Origin: Nocardia iowensis
GTDB lineage: Bacteria > Actinomycetota > Actinomycetes > Mycobacteriales > Mycobacteriaceae
DNA: 64,000 bases
Direction of reading: 5' to 3'
Assembly (NCBI RefSeq): GCF_019222765.1
Contig: NZ_CP078145.1
Span: forward strand, 1,116,001-1,180,000
Below the pieces are notes generated by a model. That model was not told the origin of the DNA. It made no database searches and saw nothing but the letters and a program-made list of their open reading frames with translations. The position numbers were made by a program, and so were the translations under genes. Numbering within the stretch: the stretch's first letter is position 1; each line of letters starts with the position of its first letter. Positions 17,110 through 26,811 of the stretch are shown here, piece after piece.

Positions 17110-18933
17110 CTAGTTGCCCAGGGTGGCGAGGATGCCGCTGAGCGCGGCCTGCATATCCGGCGCCTCGATCCGCATCAGGACCGATTCGTCGATGGCGGTC
17201 AGGTCCAGCGAATCGTCGTTGGCCAACCGGAATTCGCGTTCCTCCTCGGCGGATTCGATCACGTTGCGGACGAACCGGCCGTTACCGGCCAGATCGATGC
17301 CGCGCCGCTTCTGCCCGCTCTGATCGACGCGCTCGGACTGGTACAGCCCTTCGCACGCCTGGATCAGCAATTGCATTGCCTCATCCGACATTTCGGAGTC
17401 GCGCGACTTCGCGATGAGCTGGCCGATCTGGCCGAGCTCGACCGGGGTGTAGGAGGGGAATTGCAGGCGCTTGGCGAACCGGGAGGCCAGACCGTCGTTG
17501 GAGGCGAGCAGCCGGTCGATCTCGCCGTCGTAGCCCGCGATGATCACCACCAGGCGGTCGCGGTCGTTCTCCATCCTGGCCAGCAGGGTGTCCACCGCTT
17601 CGCGGCCGAACGCGTCGCCGCCTTGCAGACCGGTTTGGATCAGCGTGTAGGCCTCGTCGATGAACAGCACGCCGTCCATCGCGGTGTCGATCAGCTTGTC
17701 GGTCTTGATCGCGGTGCTGCCGAGGTGCTGGCCGACAAAATCCATCCGCTTGGCCTCGACGACCTTGTCGGTCTTGAGCAGGCCGACGCCGCAATAGATC
17801 TTGGCGACCACCCGCGCGATGGTGGTCTTACCGGTGCCGGGCGGCCCGGTGAAGGCGAGGTGGTTGCCGCGCGACACATTCGCCATGCCCTTTTCGGCCC
17901 GGATCTTCGCCAGCTGCGCGGTCGCCTGCAGCTTGGCCACCTGCGTCTTGACGTTGGCGAGGCCGACCTGCTTCTCCAGCTCGGCGCGCGCCTCGGTGAG
18001 GATCCGCTTGGCCCGGTCCTCGCTCTCGGCCTGCTCGATCGCGTCGGTCGACGGCGCGGTCGCCGGGTCCCACCGGTCGGTGCGGGAGTCGATGGATTCC
18101 TTGGTGGTCACCGTGATTCGATAGGTGCGATCGCGCATCGCGGTGGTGTTCGCGGTGAAATCCGGCGCCTGCGAATACACCTTCTCGAACAGCGCCTGCG
18201 CGTCGTCCTCGTGGCCGGTTTCGCGCAGGCACAGACCGCGGCAGAACATGGCCGTCGTCCTGGCCGCCGGGATCGGGCCCTGCTCGGCCTGCTCCATCCG
18301 GCGGATCGCCTCGCCGAACAGGCCGAGTTGCGCGCAGGCCGAGCCGACCATCACATGCGCACCCGCCGCCAGATACGGGTCGTCCCACTCGGCCGAACCG
18401 GCCAGCACGGCCATCACATCCGGCCAGCGCTGCGTCGTGAAGTGCAGCACGCCACGGATATACGCGCTGATCCGATCGTCGGCCTCGCGGTCGGGGTCCG
18501 ACAGCATGGATCGCCGATGCGCGGCCAGCTCGTCGAGCACCTTCTCGGCCTCGTCGTACTCCTTGTCCTGGATCAGCTGCGCCGCCTGGGCCAGCCAGAT
18601 CTCGGTGTGGCTGGCCAGCGGGTAATCGATGTACAACCCGGCGAGAAAGCGTCCGGCCAGGGCGCGCGACGGCAATCCGAGCCTGCGTTGCTCACGGAAC
18701 AAGGAAGTCCCGCTGGTCTTGTAGAGGTTGTAGAGGACGTCGCGGGTCACCTCGCCTGCCGCGGCGCGGCCGAGCCACGCATCGCACATGGTGGGGTCCC
18801 ATTCGGTGGCCCGTTGGAATGCCAGCTTCGCGTACTCCAGATCGCGCGCGGATTCCTGACCATCGATGGTCAGCCCCAGCGATAGGACTCCGGCGTCGAA
18901 GGCGCGCTGGGCTTGGCGGTTGCCGGTCGTCAT
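17110..18933 (-). CDS. eccA: Type VII secretion AAA+ ATPase EccA
   Basis: 607 residues from the ATG at 18933. An upstream in-frame start would add 48 residues of unlike composition. The N-terminal part (to about 300) is helical and TPR-like. The C-terminal CbbX-type AAA+ domain has Walker A GPPGTGKT near residue 362 and Walker B GVLFIDEAY near 420. EccA is the cytosolic ATPase thought to release EspG or recycle substrates. It is absent from ESX-4, so its presence here marks the first locus as the derived type with PE/PPE substrates. It is divergent from eccD across 18934-19217. Confidence 0.95.
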   Translation of the reverse strand: MTTGNRQAQRAFDAGVLSLGLTIDGQESARDLEYAKLAFQRATEWDPTMCDAWLGRAAAGEVTRDVLYNLYKTSGTSLFREQRRLGLPSRALAGRFLAGLYIDYPLASHTEIWLAQAAQLIQDKEYDEAEKVLDELAAHRRSMLSDPDREADDRISAYIRGVLHFTTQRWPDVMAVLAGSAEWDDPYLAAGAHVMVGSACAQLGLFGEAIRRMEQAEQGPIPAARTTAMFCRGLCLRETGHEDDAQALFEKVYSQAPDFTANTTAMRDRTYRITVTTKESIDSRTDRWDPATAPSTDAIEQAESEDRAKRILTEARAELEKQVGLANVKTQVAKLQATAQLAKIRAEKGMANVSRGNHLAFTGPPGTGKTTIARVVAKIYCGVGLLKTDKVVEAKRMDFVGQHLGSTAIKTDKLIDTAMDGVLFIDEAYTLIQTGLQGGDAFGREAVDTLLARMENDRDRLVVIIAGYDGEIDRLLASNDGLASRFAKRLQFPSYTPVELGQIGQLIAKSRDSEMSDEAMQLLIQACEGLYQSERVDQSGQKRRGIDLAGNGRFVRNVIESAEEEREFRLANDDSLDLTAIDESVLMRIEAPDMQAALSGILATLGN

Positions 18934-19217
18934 TGCAGTCAGTCCCTGAGATCTACGTGTGAGCAATTGCCTGCGTTCATCTTCCGACCAGCTTAACGGG
19001 CATAGCCGGACGAAGTCCGGCTTCAGCCTGCGCACAGCGGAGCGAAGGCAGAGGTCCACGGAATAGCGATCGCGCATGCACGGTCTGTCCGATAGATTAG
19101 GTTTTGTTGTCGGTAAGTCGCAACGTGCGTCAACTGACCGCCACGTGCGACGATGTCGTGCATCGGTTCGACAGGTAGGTTGCTGAGGCTAGTGGCTAGA
19201 TTGGGGTCGTTCACCAG
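18934..19217. promoter_or_regulatory. Divergent promoter region, eccA/eccD
   Basis: 284 bases between divergent genes with no credible ORF. Stretches such as gatagattaggttttgttg are AT-rich for this genome. It must hold both promoters; exact boxes could not be assigned. Confidence 0.45.
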
Positions 19218-20693
19218 GTGACCGAGTCGTTGAGTAGCGGCTTGGCGGCCGCCGAGCCCGAGCTGTGCCGAGTGTCCGTCATTGGGGGGAATACCCAGCT
19301 CGATGTCGGTCTGCCCGCCACGGTGCCCATTGCCACGTTCATCGGCGATCTGGTCGCCCTGATCGCCTCCCGTAACCCGGATGTGGTCGAAAGCGACGAC
19401 GGCGGAACGCCGTTGCAGACCGAGCACTGGACCCTGGCCCGGCTCGGCCGCGACGCCATCCCGCCGAGCCGCACCCTCGGCGAGGCCGATGTCTACGACG
19501 GCGAACTGCTCGTGCTGCGGTCGGTGACCGCGAAAGAGACGCCCGCGCTGTTCGATGACGTCATCGACGCGGTATCCCGGCTGACCACCGTCGACTTCCG
19601 CGGTTGGTCACCGGCCGCCGCGCGATGGACCGGCTTGGTCGCCGCGGTGTCGGCGGTGCTGCTCACCCTGATGCTGCTGTTCCGCGAACGTTCGGAGTCC
19701 GGCAATCTGGCCGCGCCCTTCCTGACCCTCGGTGTCGCGATCGCGGCGGCGGTGGCGGCGGCGATCGCGTCGCGCAAATACTTCGACCAGCTGACGGCGA
19801 CCTGGCTGTCGCTGTGCGCGCAGCTGTTGTTCTTCGGCAGCGCGGTGCTGTTCGTGCCGCGGGATCTCGGCAGTCCGCATCTGCTGCTCGGCTTTTCGGT
19901 CCTGCTGGTGGCGGCGGTACTGCTCTACCGGGCCACCGCGACCGGGTCGACGCTGTGCGCCGCGACGGTCACCATCGCGCTGTTCGGCGGCATTTCCGCG
20001 GCGGTGCGGATGATCTGGGACTCCGATCTGCCGAAGATCTCCGCCGCGGTGCTGGTCGCGGCGATCATTCTGATCTCGATGGTGCCGCGGCTGGCCGCGG
20101 TGCTCGCCCGCCTTCCGGTGCCGCCGGTGCCGACCGCGGGCGCGGCGATCGACCCGGCCGACCACGAACCACGGCCGACGATCGAGGGCATCGGCGCCAT
20201 CGGCGCCACCGCGCTGCCCTCGGCCGCCGGGCTCGGTGAGCGGGCGCGTGCGGCCAACCGCTACCAAACCGGGCTGCTCATCGGATGTTCCGTCGCGGCG
20301 GTGATCGGCGCGCTCGGCGCGGCCGACCCGTTCGGCGAGGCCAAGTGGCAGGGCATCACGCTGGCGGTGATCGCCGCGGTGATCCTCTGCACGCGCGGCC
20401 GTTCGTTCGCCGACCTGGTGCAGGCGGCGACGCTGATCGCGGGCGGCTGCGCGATCCTCATCGGGTTGATCACCGGGCTCGCGCTCGGCGACGAAGAGTC
20501 CGCGCTGTTGTCGGCGGCGCTGCTGCTCGGCTTGGCGACCGCGGCGGTCGGCTTCGGTGTGATCGGACCGCATCTCGAAGTGACGCCGGTGACCAGGCGG
20601 CTAATGGAGATCGTGGAATATCTGCTGATCTGCGCGGTGATCCCACTGGTGCTCTGGTTGATGGGCGTGTATTCGATGGCCAGGAACATATGA
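19218..20693 (+). CDS. eccD: Type VII secretion integral membrane protein EccD (first ESX locus)
   Basis: 491 residues starting at GTG 19218. Residues about 15-100 form the cytosolic ubiquitin-like domain (RVSVIGGNTQLDVGLPATV, ending DVYDGELLVLRS); the rest is a run of about eleven hydrophobic helices, as expected for EccD, which as a dimer lines the membrane vestibule of the ESX complex. A cytosolic Pro-rich loop (LPVPPVPTAGAAIDP) divides the helices, as in the second copy. The stop overlaps the mycP start (ATGA), so eccD-mycP-eccC is one operon. Confidence 0.95.
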   Translation: MTESLSSGLAAAEPELCRVSVIGGNTQLDVGLPATVPIATFIGDLVALIASRNPDVVESDDGGTPLQTEHWTLARLGRDAIPPSRTLGEADVYDGELLVLRSVTAKETPALFDDVIDAVSRLTTVDFRGWSPAAARWTGLVAAVSAVLLTLMLLFRERSESGNLAAPFLTLGVAIAAAVAAAIASRKYFDQLTATWLSLCAQLLFFGSAVLFVPRDLGSPHLLLGFSVLLVAAVLLYRATATGSTLCAATVTIALFGGISAAVRMIWDSDLPKISAAVLVAAIILISMVPRLAAVLARLPVPPVPTAGAAIDPADHEPRPTIEGIGAIGATALPSAAGLGERARAANRYQTGLLIGCSVAAVIGALGAADPFGEAKWQGITLAVIAAVILCTRGRSFADLVQAATLIAGGCAILIGLITGLALGDEESALLSAALLLGLATAAVGFGVIGPHLEVTPVTRRLMEIVEYLLICAVIPLVLWLMGVYSMARNI

Positions 20694-22132
20694 CCGGTCG
20701 GGCCAGCCGACCCGGCTTGCGGCGCGGCGCGGGAATCGCCTGCGCCGCCTGGATTCTCGGTGTGTCCCTGTTCGGCTCGCCGGCCACCGCGGCCGCGATC
20801 GGCCCGCCGGTGATCGATCCCGGTGCGCTCGGTATCGCGCTTGAGCTCAGCGGACGGCCCGCGCCGCTGGAGCCGACCGAACAGAAGCTGGTGTGCGCCG
20901 AACCGATTCTCACCCGCGGCAATCCGGCCGAACCGCCGCTGCCGCAGCGGGTGCTCGACCTGCCTGCGGCCTGGCAGTTCAGCCGTGGGGCCGGGCAGAA
21001 GGTCGCGGTGATAGATACCGGGGTGAACCGGCACCCCCGGCTGCCCGCGTTGCAAACCGGCGGTGACTACGTCTCCGACACCGACGGCACCGTCGACTGC
21101 GACGGGCACGGCACGATCGTCGCGGGCATCATCGCGGCCCGGCCGAGTCCGGACGACGCGTTCGTCGGTGTCGCGCCGGACGCGGAGATCCTCACCATCC
21201 GCCAGCTGAGCCTGGCCTACGAGGTGAAGGGCAAGTCCTATGCGGGGCAGCCGCCGCCCGGCACGATCGTCAGCTCCGGCTACGGCAATGTGCTCACCCT
21301 GGCCGGCGCGGTGGTCCGGGCTGTCGACATGGGCGCCACCGTCATCAACATCTCCGAAGTCGCGTGCAGCGCAGCGGGAACCGACACGGCCGACGGCGCG
21401 CTCGGTGCCGCGGTGAAGTACGCCTACGACCACAACGTCGTCGTGGTGGCTGCCGCGGGCAACCTGCAGCAGGACGGCCCGTGCAAGACCCAGAACGAAG
21501 GCACCGGCTGGGGTTCGGTAGCGACCGTGGCCAGCCCGGCGTGGTTCACGCCGTACGTGCTCGCCGTGGGCTCCATCGATCCCGACGGCGCACCCTCGCA
21601 GCTTTCGCTGCACGGGCCGTGGGTCGGCGTTGCCGCCATCGGCAGGCAGATCACCTCGCTCGACACCAAGCCCGGTGGCACCGGGCTGGTCGACGGCGTG
21701 CAGACCGACGAGGGCGTCCGGCCCATCGAGGGAACGAGTTTCGCCGCGCCGTACGTGGCGGGACTGGCCGCGCTCATCCGTGCGCGCTTCCCGGAACTCA
21801 CCGCCGCACAGGTGATGGACCGGATCACCAGGACCGCGCACGCGCCAGGCCCCGGCCACGACGACCAGATCGGCGCCGGGCTGATCGACCCGGTCGCCGC
21901 GCTCACCGCGCAGCTGCCCGAGCGCCCGCCGAGCGCGGGCGCCGACAGCCCGCACACCATCGCGGCGCCGGTGGTGCCGCCAGGACCGGACCCACTGCCG
22001 CGCAAGGTCGCGGTCATCGGTTCCATCACTTGCCTTGCGGCGCTGGCCATCGGCGGAGCCATCGCGGTCCCGTTCCGGCGGAACCGGGGCGAGCCCGTCG
22101 ACGACCTCGATTTTGACGCAACAGATCGATAG
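20690..22132 (+). CDS. mycP: Mycosin, subtilisin-like serine protease of ESX (first locus)
   Basis: 480 residues from the ATG overlapping the eccD stop. A signal peptide (ACAAWILGVSLFGSPATAAA) leads into an S8 protease domain with catalytic Asp109 (VIDTGV), His140 (DGHGT) and Ser350 (GTSFAAP); a C-terminal membrane anchor (VAVIGSITCLAALAIGGAIA) and short basic tail follow. Mycosins are periplasmic and stabilise the ESX membrane complex as well as cleaving some substrates. All catalytic residues are intact. eccC follows after 7 bases. Confidence 0.95.
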   Translation: MTGRASRPGLRRGAGIACAAWILGVSLFGSPATAAAIGPPVIDPGALGIALELSGRPAPLEPTEQKLVCAEPILTRGNPAEPPLPQRVLDLPAAWQFSRGAGQKVAVIDTGVNRHPRLPALQTGGDYVSDTDGTVDCDGHGTIVAGIIAARPSPDDAFVGVAPDAEILTIRQLSLAYEVKGKSYAGQPPPGTIVSSGYGNVLTLAGAVVRAVDMGATVINISEVACSAAGTDTADGALGAAVKYAYDHNVVVVAAAGNLQQDGPCKTQNEGTGWGSVATVASPAWFTPYVLAVGSIDPDGAPSQLSLHGPWVGVAAIGRQITSLDTKPGGTGLVDGVQTDEGVRPIEGTSFAAPYVAGLAALIRARFPELTAAQVMDRITRTAHAPGPGHDDQIGAGLIDPVAALTAQLPERPPSAGADSPHTIAAPVVPPGPDPLPRKVAVIGSITCLAALAIGGAIAVPFRRNRGEPVDDLDFDATDR

Positions 22133-22139
22133 AGGACCC

Positions 22140-25100
22140 ATGGTTACCGAAGGTTTCGTGCGCCGCCCCCGGATCGCCCCGCCGCGCGCACCGGGCGGCG
22201 AGGTGGCGCTGAACGCACCGCCGGAGATCCAGCGCCCGCTGCCCGCTCCGCTGATGATCAAGCTGATGCCGGTGATCATGGTCGTCGCCATCGTCGGCAT
22301 GATCGGGTTCATGGTGATGATGGGTCGCAACCTGCTCGCCAACCCGTTCGCCATGATGTTCCCGATGATGATGCTCATGTCGATGGCCGGCATGATGATG
22401 GGCATGCGCGGCGCGGGCCCCAAGGGCGCCGCCGAGCTCAACGAGGAACGCAAGGACTACTTCCGCTACCTCGACCAGATGCGAAAAGAGGTGCGCCGCA
22501 CCGGCATCAAGCAGCTGGAGGCGCTGGCCTGGAGCCACCCGGAACCGGTCGACCTGCCCTCGGTGGTCGGCACCCGGCGAATGTGGGAGCGCCGCCCCAA
22601 CGATCCGGACTTCGGCCACGTGCGGGTCGGCGTCGGCAGCCATCGGCTCGCCACCAAGCTGGCCAGGCCCGAAACCGGCCCGTTGGAAGACCTGGAACCG
22701 GTCTCCACGGTCGCCTTGCGCCGCTTCGTGCGTACCCACTCGGTGGTGCACCAGCTGCCGACCGCGGTGTCGCTGCGCGCCTTCCCGGCTATCAACATCG
22801 ACGGTGACCCCGCCGAGTCGCGGAAGCTGGTGCGCTCGATGCTGATGGAGCTCACCGCCTTTCACGGCCCCGACCACGTCGCGGTCGCCATCGTCTGCGC
22901 CGACCCCGACGGGCCCGCCTGGAGCTGGGCGAAATGGCTACCGCACCTGCAACATCCGAATGTTCGCGACGGCATGGGTTCGGCCAGAATGATGTACGGC
23001 TCGCTCGGCGAGCTGGAGACCGCGCTGGCCTCGGAATTGCTCGAACGCGGCCGGTTCATGCGCAACCCGCAGCCGACCCAGGGCAGGCTGCACCTGGTCG
23101 TCGTCATCGATGACGGATACGTCAACGGCACCGAGCGGCTGATCAGCGAGTCCGGCCTGGATTCGGTGACCGTGCTCGACCTCACCTCGCCGGAGAACGG
23201 GTTGGCCGCCCGGCGCGGCCTGCAATTGGTGGTCAACGGCGGCGAAGTCAGCGCGCGCAGCGCCACCGGCGTCGAAAAGTTCGCCACCGCCGACGACATC
23301 AGCATCGCCGAGGCCGAGTCGTTCGCCCGCGGGCTGGCCCGCTTCCGGATCGCCACCGCGGCGCAGATCGTCAGCCTCGGCGACGACACCCGGTCCGACC
23401 CCGGCCTGATGGCGCTGCTGAAGATCCCCGACGCAGCGCAGATCGATCCGACCAAGGTCTGGCGCCCGCGCACCGCGCGCGAACGGCTAAGGGTGCCCAT
23501 CGGTGTCACCCCGGACGGCACCCCGGTCGAGATCGACATCAAGGAATCCGCCGAGTTCGGCATGGGTCCGCACGGATTGTGCATCGGCGCAACGGGTTCG
23601 GGTAAGTCGGAGTTCCTGCGCACGCTGGTGCTTTCCATGGTGACCACGCACTCGCCGGACGCGCTGAACCTGGTGCTCGTCGACTTCAAGGGTGGCGCCA
23701 CCTTCCTCGGTCTCGATCCGCTGCCGCACGTCGCGGCGGTCATCACCAACCTCGAGGAAGAGCTCTCGATGGTGGACCGCATGCGTGACGCGCTTGCCGG
23801 TGAAATGAACCGCCGCCAGGAGCTGCTGCGCTCGTCCGGCAACTTCGCCAACGTCACCGATTACGAGAAGGCCCGCGCCGCGGGTGCGGCGCTCGACCCG
23901 CTGCCCGCGCTGTTCGTGATCGTCGACGAGTTCTCCGAACTGCTCTCGCAGAAACCGGATTTCGCGGACCTGTTCGTGATGATCGGCCGCCTCGGCCGGT
24001 CGCTGCACGTGCACCTGTTGCTGGCCTCGCAGCGCCTCGAAGAGAACAAGTTGCGCGGCCTTGACTCGCACCTCTCCTACCGGATCGGCCTGCGTACCTT
24101 CTCCGCCAACGAATCTCGCGCCGTGCTCGGTATCACCGACGCCTACCACCTACCTGCCATCCCTGGCTCCGGCTACCTCAAGAGCGACGCCGACGATCCG
24201 TTGCGCTTCAACGCGACCTACGTCTCCGGCCCCTACGTTTCGCCGAGCGGTGGCAGGCAGGTGGACGGCCGGTTCGTCGGCGGCCAGGCGCCGACGGTGT
24301 TCACCGCGGCCCCGGTCGAAATGCCCGAGCGGCCCGTGCTGCCGGAACCGGCGCGTCCGGCGCTGCCCGATCTGCCGCCGCCACCCAGCGCGGACGAGGG
24401 CATCCCGGAGACGCTGCTCGAGGTCGTGGTGAAACGCCTTACCGGACACGGCCGTCCGGCACACGAGGTGTGGCTGCCGCCGCTGGACGAGTCGCCGACC
24501 GTGGATATGCTGCTGCCCGACCCGGATTGGCGTTCGCCGGTGAACCGGCACGGACAGCTCTGGATGCCGATCGGTGTCATCGACAAGCCGTACGAGCAGC
24601 GCCGCGACGTGCTCACCATCCAATTGGCCGGTGCCCAAGGCAATATCGCGGTCGTCGGCGGCCCGCAGTCCGGCAAGTCGATGACGCTGCGCACCATCGT
24701 GATGGCGGCCGCGGCCACCCACACGCCCGAACAGGTGCAGTTCTACTGTCTCGACTTCGGTGGTGGCAGCCTGTCGAGCCTGAACGGCATCCCGCACGTC
24801 GGCTCGGTCGCGGGCCGACTGGATAGTGACCGGGTGCGGCGCACCCTCGCCGAGCTCACCACGCTGCTGCGCCAGCGCGAGGAGCGATTCACCGAGCTCG
24901 GCATCGAATCCATGGTGGACTTCCGGCGGCGTAAGTACGCCCAGCTGGAGGCCAGGCTCATCAATGGGACCGAAGCCGCGGCAAACGATCCGCTGGCCGC
25001 CGACCAATTCGGCGACGTGTTCCTGGTGATCGACGGTTACGCGGCGTTGCGCGAGGAGTTCGACACGCTCGAACCGCAGATCAACGCGATTGCCGCGCAG

Positions 25101-26180
25101 GGTCTTTCGTACGGTATCCACTTGATCATCGCGGCCGCCCGGTGGATGGAGATCCGGCCCGCGGTCAAGGACCAGATCGGCACCCGGTTGGAGTTGCGCC
25201 TCGGCGACCCGACGGACTCTGAAATGGGCAGGCGCACCGCGGCTCTCGTGCCGGTCGGCCGCCCTGGGCGCGGTCTGACCCCGGACGAGCTGCACATGCT
25301 CATCGCGCTGCCGCGACTGGATTCCGACTCCGACCCGCACACCGTGATCGACGGGGTGGCGTCGGCGAAGACTCAGCTCGCCGAGCTGTACCGCGGCAGA
25401 CAGGCACCCGAGGTGCGCATGCTGCCGCAGAAGATCGAGCGCGACGATGTACTGGAGATCGCGCGCGGGTACGGCGTCCAACTCGGCCCCGGCAAGGTTG
25501 TTGTCGGCCTCGGCGAGGACGAATTGGAGCCGTTCGTCCTGGATTTCGACGCCGAACCGCATTTCATGTTCTTCGCCGACGTCGAGTGCGGCAAGACGAC
25601 GTTCCTGCGCAATATCGCCATGGGCATCGCGGAGAACTCGACGCCGGAGCAGGCCAAGATCATCCTGATCGACTACCGGCGCACCATGCTCGGCGTGGTG
25701 GACCCCGATCGGCTCGCCGGCTACTCGACCTCGTCGCAGACCTCGGGCCCGATGATGGCCGAGCTGGCCAGGTTCATGTCCAAGCGCATCCCCGGCTCCG
25801 ACATCACCCCACAGGAACTGCGGGAGCGCAGTTGGTGGACCGGGCCGGAGATCTTCGTGCTGGTCGACGACTACGACATGGTGGTAACCGGCACCAACCC
25901 GCTGGTCGCCCTGCTCGAATACCTGCCGCAGGCAAGGGATATCGGCCTGCACCTGATCGTCACCCGGCGCACCGGCGGCGTCTCGCGCGCCCTCTACGAT
26001 CACGTGCTCGGCGGCATGAAGAACATGTCGGTGGACACGCTGATCGGCAGTGGGCCGAGGGACGAAGGCAAGATCATCGGTGATGTCCGCCCGTCGAAAC
26101 TGCCGCCGGGGCGCGGCACGCTGGTCTCCCGTTCCCGCGGGCAGGAGATGGTGCAGATCGCCTATCTGCCGCCGCTGTAA
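22140..26180 (+). CDS. eccC: Type VII secretion motor ATPase EccC, single-chain (first locus)
   Basis: 1,346 residues from the ATG at 22140. Two N-terminal membrane helices (about 39-58 and a Met-rich one near 65-85) are followed by the DUF domain and three FtsK/SpoIIIE ATPase modules. Walker A: GATGSGKS near 483, GGPQSGKS near 841, and ADVECGKT near 1146, where the first Gly of GxxxxGK[ST] is Ala. Walker B: VIVDEFSE in module 1, VIDGYAA in module 2 and VLVDDYD in module 3, so only module 1 keeps the Asp-Glu pair. EccC recognises Esx C-termini and drives export. It is unsplit, as in ESX-3 and ESX-4 and unlike EccCa1/Cb1. Confidence 0.95.
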   Translation: MVTEGFVRRPRIAPPRAPGGEVALNAPPEIQRPLPAPLMIKLMPVIMVVAIVGMIGFMVMMGRNLLANPFAMMFPMMMLMSMAGMMMGMRGAGPKGAAELNEERKDYFRYLDQMRKEVRRTGIKQLEALAWSHPEPVDLPSVVGTRRMWERRPNDPDFGHVRVGVGSHRLATKLARPETGPLEDLEPVSTVALRRFVRTHSVVHQLPTAVSLRAFPAINIDGDPAESRKLVRSMLMELTAFHGPDHVAVAIVCADPDGPAWSWAKWLPHLQHPNVRDGMGSARMMYGSLGELETALASELLERGRFMRNPQPTQGRLHLVVVIDDGYVNGTERLISESGLDSVTVLDLTSPENGLAARRGLQLVVNGGEVSARSATGVEKFATADDISIAEAESFARGLARFRIATAAQIVSLGDDTRSDPGLMALLKIPDAAQIDPTKVWRPRTARERLRVPIGVTPDGTPVEIDIKESAEFGMGPHGLCIGATGSGKSEFLRTLVLSMVTTHSPDALNLVLVDFKGGATFLGLDPLPHVAAVITNLEEELSMVDRMRDALAGEMNRRQELLRSSGNFANVTDYEKARAAGAALDPLPALFVIVDEFSELLSQKPDFADLFVMIGRLGRSLHVHLLLASQRLEENKLRGLDSHLSYRIGLRTFSANESRAVLGITDAYHLPAIPGSGYLKSDADDPLRFNATYVSGPYVSPSGGRQVDGRFVGGQAPTVFTAAPVEMPERPVLPEPARPALPDLPPPPSADEGIPETLLEVVVKRLTGHGRPAHEVWLPPLDESPTVDMLLPDPDWRSPVNRHGQLWMPIGVIDKPYEQRRDVLTIQLAGAQGNIAVVGGPQSGKSMTLRTIVMAAAATHTPEQVQFYCLDFGGGSLSSLNGIPHVGSVAGRLDSDRVRRTLAELTTLLRQREERFTELGIESMVDFRRRKYAQLEARLINGTEAAANDPLAADQFGDVFLVIDGYAALREEFDTLEPQINAIAAQGLSYGIHLIIAAARWMEIRPAVKDQIGTRLELRLGDPTDSEMGRRTAALVPVGRPGRGLTPDELHMLIALPRLDSDSDPHTVIDGVASAKTQLAELYRGRQAPEVRMLPQKIERDDVLEIARGYGVQLGPGKVVVGLGEDELEPFVLDFDAEPHFMFFADVECGKTTFLRNIAMGIAENSTPEQAKIILIDYRRTMLGVVDPDRLAGYSTSSQTSGPMMAELARFMSKRIPGSDITPQELRERSWWTGPEIFVLVDDYDMVVTGTNPLVALLEYLPQARDIGLHLIVTRRTGGVSRALYDHVLGGMKNMSVDTLIGSGPRDEGKIIGDVRPSKLPPGRGTLVSRSRGQEMVQIAYLPPL

Positions 26181-26244
26181 GCGACCGCGTCGTCAGGCGT
26201 CACGGTGTGGCGTGGGCGGGTCGGGACCAGCCGGTACCGGTGAG

Positions 26245-26811
26245 TTACCCACGTGCCCAGGAGATCTCGTGTTGGGCGGTCTCGAAATCCCAGCTGTCGG
26301 TGCGGCGTTCGAAGAGGGCACGAGAAGGGCCGGTTGCTACCGGCCCGGCGATGCGGGCGAGGTGGAAACCGGCCCTGCGGTAATAGTCGTGTAATTCTGC
26401 GTTCGTGGTCCAAGCGTCTAGTCGGACCCAGTCGCGTTCCTGTTGGCGGGCAAGCATTGCCGCGTGCTCGAGTAGTCGGCGGCCGAGGCGCTGGCCCGCG
26501 AAGCGTAGGTCGACGATCATGTAGTGCACGATTACCGCGTCGGTCAGCTCCCACGGCGACCAGAGGCCGGGGTCGGCGCGATGATTGACGGTGATCGTGC
26601 CCGCTGGCTCGCCCGCGACCTCGGCGATCCAGGTCTCACCCGCGTCGAGGGAGCGGCCGACCCCCCTGGCGAAGATCTCGATGGGTAGCCCGCGACCGGC
26701 CACCGTCCACTGGTCGGAGCCGCGTGCGGTCAGCCACGCCGTGCGTTGCACGCGGAGCCGACAGATCACGCCGAGATCGCCAATTGTCGCTTGGCGGAGC
26801 ACGGTACTCAT
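26245..26811 (-). CDS. GNAT-family N-acetyltransferase
   Basis: 188 residues from the ATG at 26811. It has the GNAT layout: an N-terminal strand-helix (LRQATIGDLGVICRLR), GEPAGTITVN in the central sheet, and the acetyl-CoA loop GQRLGRRLLEHA (R/Q-x-x-G-x-G/A type). NAELHDYYRRAGF is the usual late motif. Substrate unknown. The start overlaps the stop of the upstream GntR gene (ATGA), so the two are co-translated and the regulator probably controls both. The pair separates eccC from the EspI-like gene. Confidence 0.88.
   Translation of the reverse strand: MSTVLRQATIGDLGVICRLRVQRTAWLTARGSDQWTVAGRGLPIEIFARGVGRSLDAGETWIAEVAGEPAGTITVNHRADPGLWSPWELTDAVIVHYMIVDLRFAGQRLGRRLLEHAAMLARQQERDWVRLDAWTTNAELHDYYRRAGFHLARIAGPVATGPSRALFERRTDSWDFETAQHEISWARG

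Noticed and set aside
17035..18885. 616-codon plus-strand open frame opposite eccA
   Set aside because: It is antisense to a gene with intact AAA+ motifs and has no recognisable domain.
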